Source: Micromussa lordhowensis (taxonomy: Eukaryota; Cnidaria; Anthozoa; Scleractinia; Lobophylliidae). From it: a stretch of DNA of 64,000 nucleotides. The notes under the pieces were generated by a model. The model did no database searches. It was not told the origin of the DNA and worked only from the letters and a program-made list of their open reading frames with translations. Below are positions 23,001-34,345 of the stretch, in pieces (within the stretch, counting starts at the first letter, position 1; each line of letters begins with the position of its first letter). Both the position numbers and the translations under genes were made by a program. The stretch is taken from contig OZ026606.1 in assembly GCA_964020085.1 (NCBI GenBank), positions 665,060 to 729,059 on the forward strand. The letters are read 5' to 3'.

Positions 23001-26000
23001 CTTTTGTTGAATTTTTGCAGCCAATCTAATACTTCTTCTATTGACTGATTCTATCATCAGAAATGTGAGCCCAAAGTGTCATTTCCTCTTCATTCCACGG
23101 AACATCTCTACATAGTAACCAAGCCAATAGACGGTGTAGCCTCCTCGTTGCCAGTGATTCGAGATCATGATGGCCAGGTGTATTTTAGGGAGTGGAGCGG
23201 TGGTCTGATGAGTGGAGGCTTTGAAATGGAGAGCCTCCCTGTCTTCCATGAAGGAATCCCTAAAAAATTCGAATACCAGCTACTACCAGAAAACTGGGAT
23301 CACTTTGGTACGTATATTTTAATCTGAATTTTTTTATTATATCATCTTGTTGTATAACCTAGTGTGTAGGGTTGCTCCAAGGCTTTGGCCCTGCAAATGC
23401 TGGGTCTAGGACCTTAAAGAAAGAAAACAGATGGCTTCACTGTTCAGTCTCCCTGGTAGACTGGAGTCAAAGACTAAATGATGAACGTTTATTATCTGGG
23501 CTCCAAGAAAAGAAAAGCCTCGGTCTGCTGAAGTAAAGACTTGTTCAGTTGCACCGTTTACAGTGTTAAATCTAAAATGGCCATCGACAGAATTGTCCCA
23601 GTGCCTATCAGGGTGTTAAGTTAGCGCCACCAAGCAAGACTCTGCTACCTTTGTATTCACTTTGGTACATATGTCTTTACTATGGCCTTATATGGAGGGA
23701 TGTATATTTAAAGAAACTGAATAACACTTATTTTGGGCAATTTATGTAATGCAAGCTCTACTTATGATTGCATGAAATTTTTCAAGACGGAAATCCATTT
23801 TGTACACATAATCCAACATTTCCTTCTTACAGGTGAGTTAATGGAGAAGATTCTTCACCGTATGCCCTTGATGGAGAAGGCCGAGATTCGTAGCATGATC
23901 AATGGCCCAGAGAGCTTCACTCCCGACTCGCGGTATTTGCTGGGTGAGGTTCCTGAGGTAGGTCATAATCCCGCGGCAATGCGCAAATACTTGACAAGCT
24001 AAACCACGGTCTGAAATATCACATGTTTGAACTACAGGAGAAAGGTATACTTGAAAGATCATGGCAATTGTGAGGACCTTCGGGACCGGACCCGAACAAG
24101 CTGTGGAAATCAAGCCTGGGTTAAAGTTAACTCGATGGCTTAGTACTGAGAAGGAGATAAGGGTTGCTAGATAGCGTACGTGTACTAGAACCCACGCCTC
24201 AGTGGGTACGGCTACACGTAAGCTAGTTTCTAGACTGTCGTAGCTATTGTTTTGGTTAAAGGTGGTCTACTTTTTCAAAACTATCTCGCACTGATGTAAC
24301 GCGAAGAAAAATTATTTATTTGAAGGTTCGTAATTTCTATGTAGCCGCTGGCTTCAATTCTGGCGGTATCGCCAATGCAGGAGGAGCAGGCATGGCCCTA
24401 GCAGAGTGGATCACAGCTGGGGAGCCCACAATGGATCTCTCGTCCGTGGACATACGTCGCTTTGCACCTCATCACAACAACAAACGTTACTTACAAGAGT
24501 GCGTGAAAGAGACCCTTAGCTGGCACTATCTGCTACGATTCCCATACTCAGAGAGGGTCCGTGCGCGCAGGCTCAGGTGCTCGCCGCTGTTCTCAGAGTT
24601 GGATTCTGCCGGTGCATCATGGGGTGATAAGATGGGATGGGAAGTTGCGAAGTGGTTTTCACTTGCAGGACAAGGTACTGTTGAAGTGTTTTCAACTTGC
24701 TATCCCCGTTACACATCGTAAATAGGCGTCTCTCTTTATGTGATCAATTCTCCCACTCAAGAAATCACTGGGATTTCACGCGACTAAAAAGTTAAAATTG
24801 CCAAAAAAAGTGGCAAGTAGGTTAACTTGCGTCACCGAAGGTAGACATCGCCGGTCGAGGCCCGATTGCACCGCCCTGAAACACTTCATTCAATCTGTCT
24901 TTGCGACAGTTTGTTCTGTAGCTTCCCATACGAGTGATAGTTCGTGCACTCCACTGCCTTCGATTAAACTCCTAAAGTGTTAATTCAGCTTCATCCTTGT
25001 AGTGACCAGAGTCGGTTGTTTCTAGCGCGCAAAAATTCGTATTGAAGGAACAGCCAATCAGACACAACTGTAGCGTCACGTGATCAGTATGAAATTTTTC
25101 TCTTTAGCGGAAATGAATAACCGGATCACAAAGAGAGATAGCCTGCTTTGCGGGAGTTAAACTGGGGAGGGGGGAAGCGAGGGCGATAGCGGTGATAGAA
25201 AGAGAACGTCTTTCGCCGTTTACGCTTACAACGCAGGCTAGAGGAGAGACTTTGTTTTCTCGGGTTAGATTCAAGACTTAATGTTTTATTTAGTGTCTTT
25301 TCATCTCAACTCCGAGTTATATTCAAAGTTTTTATTCTTAACTAGGTCACTCCCGTGAAAACGGTTTTGGCAAACCCAACTGGCTTAGTAGTACAGAGGT
25401 GGAGTACAAAGCGTGTACTGAGGGGGTGGCTGTGGTGGACTTGACATCTCTCGGTCTATTTGAAATTAAGGTACGACAAACAGAGATATATCTTTGCGTT
25501 CGGTCATGTCAAGTGTGCATGTTAGGTGTATTGATTATTTCAAACTTTTACGGGCTATATTTGGATACAAACAACAATTGCCGTAGAGCGCACATCATCA
25601 CAACCTGTTTTGTCTGACTGCAGTGCACCGAACATGGAGAGGTCGAGGCATTTCTTCAGTACCTGTGTGCCAATGACGCTGCCCTTCCTTTGGGGGGTAC
25701 TGTACGTACGTTGATACTTAACAAGCGCGGAGGAATAGAGCTAAGCTGCACTGTAATAAGAAATTCAAGCAACAAGTAAGAGAATCAATCTCTTTATTCT
25801 ACAGGGCCAGGTTCAAAACACGATTAAGCTTACCCAGGATTAGCGAGGATTTTTATTTTAGTTTTGTATTTTTTCGGTGAGTTTTTTTGTTAATATTGTT
25901 CATCCTTCGGTTTTGAGCTTTATAGTAATATCAAACTACGCGAAACATAAGAAGTAAAAAAAAATTTATACAGGAAAGATAATACTTCGATTAACTTAAG

Positions 26001-28677
26001 CGTTAACCGGCTTCTGAACTAAATAGCGTAATTCTCCCTACAACAGCATAGCTATATTGTTTGACGTATTTTCTTTTCCAACCAGATTTCTAATTTTACT
26101 GGATGACTCAGAGCGCGTAACCACTGCTGAGTCACTGCTTTCACGTAATATCCCATCGACCTCTACGATCACATTCAGTAACATGCAATCAGGGTACGTT
26201 ATTCTGGGGGTACTGGGCCCGAATTCGCGTCAACTGCTTCAAAGTCTGACCCAGACCTTCTTGAACAGTAGCCAATTCCCGGTGAACATGGCAAAGGTAA
26301 AATACACGTGTGAATAACAAAAAAAAATTAATTACTTTTTAAGTTTGTAGCACTGCTGAAGGAACGCGCGTATTTTTCGTGTCTTTGTATCTGGAAGACG
26401 CGCTGGTTCGAAATTGAAAGTTGATCTGAAGATTAGTAAAAGATTAACTTAATGGCAGAGGAAAACGAATTAAAATAACAGAAACCCTAGTTTGAATTGT
26501 CAGTGTAACCTTCGCAATTCGAAGGTGGTTTTAATCCTGCATTAGCTTAATCCAGATTTGCAAAGCTGGCCGTGAAGATGAGAATCTCTTAATTAAGGAA
26601 ACCAGTCAGCCGGTCGATCACCCTTTTCAGGTTACCATTTTGCTACTCACTTTGAATAAATGCTTTACTTTCAGGATATTGACTTGGGTTATGCATCAGG
26701 TGTGAAGGTTTTCAGGACCAGTTTTTTGGGGGACCAGGAAAATGACTGGAAGCTTTTAGTTCCCTCAGAGGCGAGTAACTGCATCAAATAGATGCTTTGA
26801 TATGCTCACAAGATTGAGCCGTTTTCAATTGATTGTCGTAAAACCAAAATCCAAAACCAAAGTACCAACCAAGGTTATCTCTCGATTACTCTGGCCAATC
26901 ACAAATTGTACAGACAATCCAGTGAGCCAATCAAAACTCAAAGCCAATATATGTAGCCGACGCAAAGCGCGGGAAAACTTGTGCGAGAGAGTCGCGATTG
27001 GGTTTGGTTTTACTTCTGATTGGATGACAAAGTGGCGCGAGTTTTTTAGCCAATCGTTTGGCTTAAACCAAAGCAAGCGTAAATTTCTTTCTCTGTATTA
27101 AATAATAACTAGTATTGGAGTAGTGTCACTGGGTAATTCTCAGTGGAGGTTGAACTCCCGATCGAGAGGTCTGTGTTCGAGCCCTTGGTGGGATCTTTGC
27201 GTTGTGTTTTTGGAAAAGCCACTTTATTCCTCACCTGCCTCTCGATAGCTATGCGCGGAAATGGGTACTGGTGATTTGTTAGGGAAACCTGTGAAAACAC
27301 GGTGGACTACCCTAAGATGGACTATAATCCCATCAAGGGGGGAGTAGAAATACTCTTAGCCGCTTCACGCTACAGAAGCTGGAGTTAATGACTGTCAGCC
27401 AGGCTCCAAAACGGCTTCTTTCTCATGAATTGGATTTTTTATTGTTTTAGGTTTTCGGAACTTGCTTATGCTCTTTTTCTTCACACAGTTCGCAGTTTGT
27501 TTGTACCGTGATCTGATGGAGGCCGGGAGAGATCTGGGTATCAGAAACGCGGGACGTTCAGTGGTAGATTGCTTACGAATCGAGAGAGTCATTCCTCAGA
27601 TGGGAAGTGAGCTGTCATCTTTTATCACTCCATGGGAGGCAGGGACTATGGATAGAGTTCAACTCAATAAGGTATAGTGTTAACATTACAAATAAGCAGA
27701 CACTGCCATGCCTTTATCAGTCATTGATTAACCCGGGTTCAAGTCTGTAAGTAAATAGGTTGACTCTCGTTACCGTCACATCCGTGACTTGTCGCGTTAC
27801 AGTGGTCACGCAATGGTATTTCCCAGAAACTCATGTGACACGCCAATTAATCGCTATGAAACGAAGGAAGCAAGCGGATGAAAGAACTTTGCTTTAGTTT
27901 TGTAGTTCGTGAGATCATTGATGATCCTTATCTCTTGCATGTTAATAATTTACAACTTACAGAAATTATTAGAAAAAATAAGAATGGTGTGGAGCTGTTT
28001 AGTGTTTTTTGAAAAGGCTCTTTTTTGCATAGCTGCCACCCAGGCTGTGTTTTCACCTGCACAAAAATAATGTAACATTAATAGCTAACCCATGCTGTGT
28101 GAAGCACAGTATAATGAAAGTCAGGAATGACTAAACACCTAGAATGCTGTACGAGGGCACTGTGGCCTTTGGAGTAGAAAGGCGCTTTGCACTCTTGCCT
28201 CATCCGTGTAACTTGTCCTTTTCTTTTCGCCGGCACCGCCACCATCACCAGCACATCTCTAACTGATTCCGTTCTAATTCTGCAACACTGCGATCTTCTT
28301 GTTTTCTCACCTCGCTCAACGAACCACTCTGTTTTTATCACCGCTTTCTTTCTCAGAATTGCGATTTTGTCGGAAAACAAGCCATTCTTGATGGTAAAGA
28401 TCAACAACAAAAGAAACGTCTTGTGCATATAGCTCTTCAAGAACACGACGACGACAACTACCCGTGGGGAGGGGAGCCGATTCTCAGAAATGGCTCGTTA
28501 GCGGGATCAATAACAAGTGCTTGTTACAGCTTCAAGCTCGGCCGTCCAGTGTGTCTAGGATACTTACAGGGGGAGGGACCGGACGCTGTTTTCCAAGATG
28601 GACGTTTCGAGATCGACATAGCTGGAAATTTGTTTCCTGTTTCGGTTTCTCTGCATTTAATATCCAGAGTAAATTGA
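14036..28677 (+). CDS. PDPR: PDPR-like FAD oxidoreductase (pyruvate dehydrogenase phosphatase regulatory subunit family)
   Basis: Seventeen exons join in frame to 2583 nt, 860 residues: 14036-14078, 14391-14595, 14939-15072, 19563-19644, 20010-20094, 21059-21140, 21428-21549, 22178-22198, 23061-23307, 23833-23957, 24326-24674, 25346-25470, 25624-25775, 26086-26296, 26675-26770, 27489-27671, 28357-28677. Exon 1 gives a mitochondrial-type presequence (MLTAVARLSIKWFS) and is the least certain. The FAD-binding Rossmann motif GGGIVG is at residues 56-61. GTTWHAAG with His91 follows, then ESFTPD and RRFAPHH, and a C-terminal aminomethyltransferase-like half ending in PWGGEPILRNG and FEIDIAG. Family members are SARDH, DMGDH and PDPR; length (human PDPR 879) and C-terminal wording favour PDPR, which modulates pyruvate dehydrogenase phosphatase in the matrix. 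The retained His differs from my memory of vertebrate PDPR, so a catalytic dehydrogenase relative is not excluded. Confidence 0.88.
14111..14210. repeat. Hairpin in intron 1 of the PDPR-like gene
   Basis: Arms beginning CTGGTCCCTTGAGGAACAGT and continuing to an ATTTTGTTT word pair with a reverse-complement copy ending in GGGACCAG at about 14200. The loop is about 20 bp. A MITE-sized element directly after the proposed first exon. Confidence 0.75.
15762..15792. repeat. (GAGT)n microsatellite
   Basis: Seven or so consecutive GAGT units followed by GAGA units. Confidence 0.9.
17517..18841. mobile_element. 1.33-kb element with 18-bp inverted ends and TTA duplication
   Basis: GGGACTGTTCATTAATTA at 17517-17534 is matched by its exact reverse complement ending at 18841. 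TTA flanks both sides (17514-17516 and 18842-18844). C-rich stretches sit inside both ends (about 17571-17650 and 18720-18820). A three-base TTA duplication and GGG-type ends are reminiscent of PIF/Harbinger elements, but no transposase is seen. Inside, 17725-17907 (+) encodes a short Lys/Glu-rich open frame that continues in a shifted frame to about 18055, probably a decayed coding fragment. Confidence 0.7.
17725..17907 (+). pseudogene. Decayed Lys/Glu-rich coding fragment in element
   Basis: A 60-residue frame with the word EEARECILSILSVLEVRKEQ, predicted helical, ends at a TGA. The following sequence in another frame reads AALLHNNVEVIIALTVRQK. This looks like a frameshifted remnant of a larger protein carried by the surrounding element. 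I do not recognise the family with confidence. Confidence 0.35.
20690..20820. mobile_element. Fragment of CGGCTTATAGG-type repeat
   Basis: Several copies of a CAGCTTATAGSYSG-like word lie just before an AACTACGGTATT end, in an intron of the PDPR-like gene. This resembles termini of short DNA elements. No second end was defined. Confidence 0.35.
21295..21332. repeat. (TTTA)n microsatellite
   Basis: A run of TTTA units in an intron of the PDPR-like gene. Confidence 0.85.
25803..26021. mobile_element. Diverged copy of the 10091-10336 MITE
   Basis: GGGCCAGGTTCAAAACACGA, followed by an AATCGTG/TTAAGCTTA-type arm, is mirrored by GATTAACTTAAGCGTTAACC and GGCTTCTGAACT at about 25989-26021. The words match those of the 10091-10336 element. 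It lies in the intron between exons 13 and 14 of the PDPR-like gene. Confidence 0.65.
26815..27068. mobile_element. Dispersed repeat with CCAATCA and GCGGGAAAA words
   Basis: The sequence has ends of type CGTAAAACCAAAATCC and TTTAGCCAATCG...CTTAAACC, several CCAATCA/TGATTGG boxes and a central GCGCGGGAAAACTTGTGCGA word. Related sequence recurs at about 44935-45050, 46112-46275 and 59095-59245. It is probably a non-autonomous DNA element. CCAATCA boxes may act as promoter sites but no function is shown. Confidence 0.5.
27112..27420 (+). mobile_element. tRNA-derived SINE
   Basis: A Pol III box-B-like word GTTCGAGCC at about 27177 lies about 60 bp from the start. It is followed by the body typical of cnidarian SINEs as I remember them (GGGTACTGGTG, GGACTATAATCCCATC, GGGGGGAGTAGAAATACTC, CGCTTCACGCTACAGAAGC). 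The sense orientation is plus. It sits in intron 15 of the PDPR-like gene, between the GC donor and the acceptor of exon 16. Confidence 0.7.
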
Positions 28678-29445
28678 GGATAAGTTCGGAATTTCCACAA
28701 GTCAAGTAGCTTAGAGTATTAATCACGTTTTTTTTACATGGTAGTGGCTTTAGTTAGGATTTTTCCAGTAAAGGATTTAGCGTATTTTTCACATTGTTGC
28801 ACAAATGTTTGGGTATTTGTGCGTGGGGTTTTTGATAGTAATTTACGTTGCACATGAGAACTTATATAATTAACGATATTAAGTGAAATATATTTTGTAC
28901 TGTAACGAAAACCGAAATAGAAACACGAAATATCCTCGAAGAGGCTGGGAAAGTGAAGAAAAATGAGACTAAAATAGGAAATTGTTTGAATTCTAGGAAA
29001 TTTTAACATATTACTCTGTACTTTTTATGAATTATTTAATAATGTGCAAGCAATTCTGAATATTGCCTTTTCTGGCGATAATGATATTCAGAGAAGTGAC
29101 GTACATGAGTCTGAAAAGTGTTGATCACTCAGTTTTCTTACCTGCTTTTAAAAAAAAGTGTAAAAGTAAAATGTACATGAACAGTTTTTAAAATAAAATA
29201 GTATGGCGTGAGGTGAAGTTTTGAAACCGACTTCAGAAAGTGTCATCATATCCCTCTGTGTGTGATTTTCAAGTCCTTTAACTCACCCCTCCCACAAAAA
29301 TCAAGCATTTCTCCGATTTTAGGTCTCGAAAAATCTCCCCTCACACAAATTCACTTTGGCCTTTACGCAAAATTTTCACCGTAACGTGTTCAGATTAATG
29401 CAGAAACTGCCTCTTACTCGAAAGTGAATTAATTACCATTCACAT
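28678..29445 (+). other. 3' flank of the PDPR-like gene
   Basis: No gene seen. AATAAA at about 29192 is a candidate polyadenylation signal, about 515 bp after the stop codon. Confidence 0.4.
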
Positions 29446-29700
29446 GGAAGCTATCAAGCAGTACTTTCTTGCGTTACTGTTTATTATGCTCTGCAAAGTT
29501 AGTCTAACATTTGCTGAAGTCATGGATAAAGCCCTAGGGTGTGACAAATCAAACGAAAGCTTCTAAATTATAATGACCAAGGTGGTTCTAACTTCTAAGC
29601 CTGTGTAAATCCTAACGTGTGACCGTTCAAATGAAAGCCGTTGAGAAGTTCGTATTTTCATGTGGTCCAATTATTATGCTGTGTAAGGTGGTTGTAACTC
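29446..29700. repeat. About 110-bp minisatellite, 2-3 degenerate units
   Basis: Units share the words CAAATGAAAGC, GCAGTACTTT, TTTATTATGCT and AAGGTGGTTCTAACTT. The same family recurs at 39085-39385, inside intron 1 of paralogue B. Confidence 0.65.
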
Positions 29701-29825
29701 TTCAGGTGTGTTTTTCGTTGGTTCCCGTGAGGTTTCTAGACCGAAGGCTGTGAGGCTAGAAGCCACCTAAATGATCATAAATCGGTCTAGAACCCTCACG
29801 GGAACCAACGAAAGACACACCTGAA
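29701..29825. mobile_element. 125-bp hairpin MITE
   Basis: TTCAGGTGTGTTTTTCGTTG and the following GGTTCCCGTGAGG word pair with their reverse complement ending in CACACCTGAA at 29825. The loop is short. Confidence 0.8.
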
Positions 29826-29835
29826 CCGCGGTAGG

Positions 29836-29841
29836 TTTATT
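29836..29841 (-). promoter_or_regulatory. Candidate poly(A) signal of paralogue A
   Basis: TTTATT on the plus strand reads AATAAA on the minus strand, about 330 bp beyond the stop codon of paralogue A. This is a motif match only. Confidence 0.3.
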
Positions 29842-29882
29842 CTTATTCATATTCCTTTGTATTTTTTAGGCTTAAGAATACC

Positions 29883-30057
29883 CCTTATTCCAAAATGGCC
29901 ACTATTTTAGTGGTCTTTTGTTTGCCTTCAAATTAGCCCTTGTTGCCTCGTTCTTAAACTCGAAATTCAAAAGAATATTTTCCCTTGAACGAGGCAACAA
30001 GGGCTAATTTGCAAGCAAACAAAAGAACACTAAAATGGCAGCCATTTTGGAATTAGG
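29883..30057. mobile_element. 175-bp hairpin MITE
   Basis: CCTTATTCCAAAATGGCC, continuing through CAAATTAGCCCTTGTTGCCT, pairs with its reverse complement ending at 30057. A related hairpin occurs at 38394-38578. Both lie beside or within the 3' half of a Ubl-ankyrin paralogue. Confidence 0.75.
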
Positions 30058-30171
30058 TGTATATAACTGTTTTCCACCTACAAATCCCTGTAGCCTGAGA
30101 ACTAATGTATGTACCAGGGACACTCGTTTGCGAGCTTGGGTCACCTGTGGTGTGACGTGCGTGTTTTGAGG

Positions 30172-30778
30172 TTAAGACATATCGGACAGTTTTTTCTTAT
30201 ACCACGCTCGTTGCATTTTTTCGTCTCGTTTCTGCTTTGTTTCTGTAAATTTAGCCGCCGCTTCCTTCCTCAATCGATCCTCTCGTGCCAAGGCTTCCTC
30301 ATCCTTAGCTCGCAACCACTCCTGATATTTCCTAACCGCCTCAGCCCTTCTCTCCTCGCTTTGCTCGTTCTCGGCAATTTTTCCCTTGAAGAACTCCTGG
30401 TGTTTGAACTCGCTCTTTTCTTCGAGCCACATTTGGAATGTCTTTCCAGTTAATTGTCTCCTGTTGGCCTCTCTCTCTTTAGTCATGGCATCCTTCTTCG
30501 CTTTTCCTGCCAATACCGTTTGGTTTTTGACCAATTGCGCTTCTTTATCTGTCAGCCAAATCTCAAACGTTTTCCGACGATTCGCCGTTTGTGCCTGCAA
30601 AAAGCGCGCAAGCTTTTCGTTTTCATCGTCGGATGACGACTCGTCATCGTCGTCGTCGTCTGACACATCAAACTGGTCTAACTGGTTTTTTCTGATTGTC
30701 TTCCAAATGTTCCAAGGCTTGCTTTCGCGGGATTCGTAGTGTGACATTAGGAAGTCTTTCATCTGGCTGCTCATTTGC
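30172..30778 (-). CDS. Paralogue A exon 2 (W-motif coiled coil)
   Basis: The acceptor ends at 30779; one base completes Arg495 and the sequence continues Gln-Met-Ser-Ser-Gln. The exon supplies PWNIW and three aromatic-x-x-W-L motifs spaced about 37-43 residues apart, with dense Lys/Glu between them. It could be mistaken for a separate 200-residue gene because an ATG lies four codons into it; the phase match and the three-fold repetition of this arrangement argue for an exon. Confidence 0.85.
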
Positions 30779-32814
30779 CTGAAATTACAAATATTATTAT
30801 TTCTCAGTGTGTCGCTGAAGATACTTTACTCGTAAAACGGTACAAATTTATTTCTATGCGTTGAGGTCCCACTTTAAATCCGTTCCTATAAGAGAATCTA
30901 AAAAGGTTAAGCCAGATAGCACATCATTTCTTTTAGATATACTTCTTCAGGAAAGACAAATTCAGGGTTGATATATTGGCTACTTCAACTACACCCGTGG
31001 ATCAGGAAGCCTTTGAACACACAGCCAATCAGAATACAGGAAAGCTGTTGGTATTACACCCAACCTTCCCATCGTGCGTTGCCTAGATTGTGTTGGCCAC
31101 TGTATTTCTATGGCATGGTATAAAGTTTGTTTTACAACCAACACTCGCCTAAAGGCTTATGTGCATGCCGGGAGAAAATACAAGTGAGTCGTGGGATATT
31201 CCATGATATATACCACTCGAAAGCGTTGCATAACTAGTATTCCTGCCACCGACGCAGTTCTTGCAGTTTTATTTAACGATTAATAACACCCTGTTCTCTT
31301 CCCCTTTACATTATTTTGTCTGCTACATACCTGTCATTCCCAGTCTCTCCCGCGTGCAAGCTCATGGCTCTTCTCCTTGGTTCAGGTGAGCCCGCAGGCG
31401 AGCTGTACGTACGGAGGACGTGTGTTCTCATCATCGGAGAAGTGGGGGACCTCGGGCGAGGTAACAAGGGAGACTTGGGGCGGGGAAGCGATGGAGATCT
31501 GGGGCGGAGAATAGGACTTCCTGGCGTCTCCAGGTTAAGAAGAGATGGAACGAGTTTACGGCCAATGCGCGGAGAATTCATAGGTGAAGAAGTTGGGGTG
31601 TCCAGTTTAGGTAGTTTTTCCTCAACCTTCTTGACTCCCGGGACAGGTTTTCCAGTCAGCGGTCTTATTTCTTCGACGTATGTGCGCGCAGAAGGCCTGT
31701 CGTGGTTGTTAAGTGACATGCAGGGTCTTAATGGCATGTGCAGCTTGAGTTGAGGATTGGAACCTCTATGTAACATCCTTTCGGGCACAGCACGCGCCGG
31801 AATAGGTCCCTCACTAAGGTCCTCTTTATTCTCCCTTCGTTGATTGACTTCTTCTCTCGACAGTTCGTCTCTCACTTTGTACATGATGTCGTCAACTGTT
31901 GTCCTCGCTGGTTTTTCCTTTGATTCATTCTGGAGAATCATGCCGTCTTGTTTAGATTCCTCGACTTGATCGATCTTTGTGTCGTTTGCCTCGTGTTTCT
32001 GGCCGTTAGCGCGCGACTTGTCTTCCTCATCGCCTTTAATGTCAAATTCCAACGTTTTGGCGATGGCAGACTGGCTTCCTGAAGCTTCCTGGGACTGTAG
32101 TTCCACGTACTGGTTTAGTAGTTTGACCAGATCATGTTGGTTGGTGTTTTTAGCCATATCCATAGGCGAGACTCCCTGACGGTCAGCTCTGGACAGCAGC
32201 GCCGACCCATTGTTCATGAAGATTGCCGCCGCGCAAGAGAAGTTGCCACCGGCTACCGCGGCGTGTAGAAGCGTGCGACCGCTGCATTGCACGGTTTTTT
32301 TGACGTCAATTTTCACATCTCCGTTCAACAAGTCATGCAACAACTGACCGTCGCCTTTTTGCGCTGCTATGAAAGCTGCGACGAAAGCTCTCTCTTCGCT
32401 CGAGATCTGATTCATCTTGATCAAAATGCGCTTGAATATCTGCCGATCATCCCTCTTCATACACCGGTCCACGAAGCGTTGCCACCAGGGAGGAATGCTC
32501 AGCTCGAACGTCGTCGATTCACCATCGTCCCCCTCACCGGTCCCCCCACGGGCGGGTTGCGCCTCGATGTCCACCATCTTTATCTCATCATTGAGTTCAA
32601 TAGCTTTATTATCACCTCGGTTGTGTTTAAGTGTAAATAAGTCTGACGGAACGCCGCTATTCACCTCCACCATCATTTTCAAATCACGCACATTTGACGA
32701 GCGCTTGGCTTGAAAACTTAAAGTCTCCCCTGTCGGTAGCTGAACATGGACTTGAGAAGCGTCACTGTCTTCTTTCGTCGATGCTGTTTCACCGCTTTGC
32801 CTCAATTCATCCAT
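30172..32814 (-). CDS. Paralogue A: Ubl-ankyrin-coiled-coil protein (ANKUB1-like)
   Basis: Two exons, 32814-31331 and 30778-30172, join through a 552-bp phase-2 intron (GTATGT donor, TTTCAG acceptor) to 696 residues. Residues 20-108 form a ubiquitin-like domain without a C-terminal Gly-Gly, so it is unlikely to be conjugated. PPWW (108-111) follows, then an ankyrin-type region (about 143-240, RTLLHAAVAGG). A Ser/Pro/Arg-rich tail (about 400-495, PRPKSPLLPRPRSP) follows. The second exon gives PWNIW (516-520), an acidic Asp/Ser run, and FEIWLTDK (566), FQMWLEEK (609) and YQEWLRAK (646) in a charged coiled coil. The first half resembles ANKUB1; the second resembles CCDC34/CCDC181-style proteins. 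The combined function is unknown; a cytoskeletal or ciliary role is inference. This is the most downstream of three tandem copies. Confidence 0.85.
31331..32814 (-). CDS. Paralogue A exon 1 (Ubl, ankyrin, SP-rich)
   Basis: The exon runs from ATG at 32814 to a donor after 31331 and leaves two bases of a split Arg codon. The start was chosen because the first Met precedes the Ubl domain by about 20 residues and the frame has no better upstream Met. Reading past the donor gives only seven more codons before a stop, which supports splicing here. Confidence 0.85.
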
Positions 32815-33784
32815 TGTCTCCTTCCTTTGAATTTCTTTTTACAGACTTCAGTTCTATCCCGTCAATTAACTCCCTTTATGTTCCAAGCTGGTTTCGTTGA
32901 TTACATGTATTTCTACTTGTCGATTTTAAGACCGGCTTTGCTTTCTCTACACCACCGCTTTATGATGTCAGGTTGTGTTTCCAACTTGAGTGAAATGATA
33001 TCTCCTTAAAAGCGTCTCCAATTACTTGACAGGCATTAGAGATATTGCCCAGTCACCAAGAAACAAAGGACTTTTTCAGTCCGCGAAAGAGGACAACTGT
33101 GCAAAATTTGTAGTATTCACAGGGAAACAGATAATCTTATTAAGTTCTGTGTTTGCGTGTCAACATGAGAGCTTTAGTGAGATTGAAAATATAAAGAGTA
33201 ATAAATAATAGACTCCAAGCCAGTAAAAGCCCCAAGGGGCCTGAAAGATAGCTTAATATCTGTTTAGCTTTATGCACTTATTTAACGATTCGTGATATAC
33301 TACGCCATCAATTAAAAGACATACAAGCTTGTCTGAGTAGCTATTGTGATGTAAAACTTGTAACTTTTATTACTTTCGCAAATAAACCTACCAATATCAC
33401 TTGCGGTTTGTTCTGTTTTTTTTCTTCCCTCAGTACGTCATTTAGTTGATCGTGGGAATAAATGGACGCACCTAATGGTACTTTATAAAAGAGATTATAA
33501 GTAGATTTTCGTGTTAACCTTTATTTCTGAACCGAGTGATTCTCCGTAGTGAAAACGCAATGCAAACTGACGTAATTTGACAAACCAAACAAAAGATAAC
33601 GAATTTCATGGATTTAGTAGAGAAAGGGAAGTTTTAATAACCACTCAAACACACAACAGGCGTTCCCTTTACATAGAATTACTACCAACAAATATACTTT
33701 TGATCATTTTACTGCTTCTCCTGTTTCTAGACTCTTATCAGGAAGGCAAAGATAATAACCGGTAACTGTTTTGTAAATGATAAG
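32815..33784. other. Paralogue A 5' flank
   Basis: No gene or clear repeat recognised. It presumably holds the promoter of paralogue A. Confidence 0.4.
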
Positions 33785-34345
33785 ACCGACTGACTGTCGT
33801 ACTGACGGACTAGCAGACTGATTGACTGACCGACTGACTGACTGACTGACTGACTGACTGAGAGATAGAGAAAATGTCTCTCTGCCGGCCTACCTACCTG
33901 CCAGACTGCCTGACTGACTGACTGACTGACTGACCGACCGACTGACTGACTGACTGATTGAGAGATAGAGAGAATGCCTCCCTGCCTGCCTGCCTACCTG
34001 CCTGCCTGACTGACTGGCTGATTGACTGTCTGTCTGTGTAATTGACTGGCTGACTGACTGACTGGCTGACAGACTGACTGACTGTATGTCTAACTGACTG
34101 GCTGACTGACTGACAGACTGACTCAAGGACTGACTGACTGACTTAGAGATAGACAGACTGCCTCCCTGTCTACCTGTCTGCCTGACTGCCTGAATGACTG
34201 ACTGTCTGACTGACTGACTGACTCACAGACTGACGGAAGGACCGACCGACTGACGGACGGACGAAAGGACGGACTACCCGACTGACCGCCGACTGACCGA
34301 CCCACTGACCAACAGACCAAACGACCTATCCGCTGACTGACTCTA
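33785..34345. repeat. Degenerate (CTGA)n satellite with higher-order units
   Basis: About 560 bp of CTGA/CTGC tetranucleotides. It is interrupted by a recurring word like GAGATAGAGAGAATGCCTCC at about 33860, 33961 and 34145, showing that blocks of about 100-180 bp were themselves duplicated. Ser-Gln-Ser-Val frames on the minus strand are artefacts of the repeat. Confidence 0.9.

Noticed and set aside
30172..30774. Treating the W-motif coiled coils as three independent small genes
   Set aside because: Each begins with an acceptor whose phase matches the upstream Ubl-ankyrin exon, and the arrangement repeats three times; separate genes remain the alternative until transcripts are seen.
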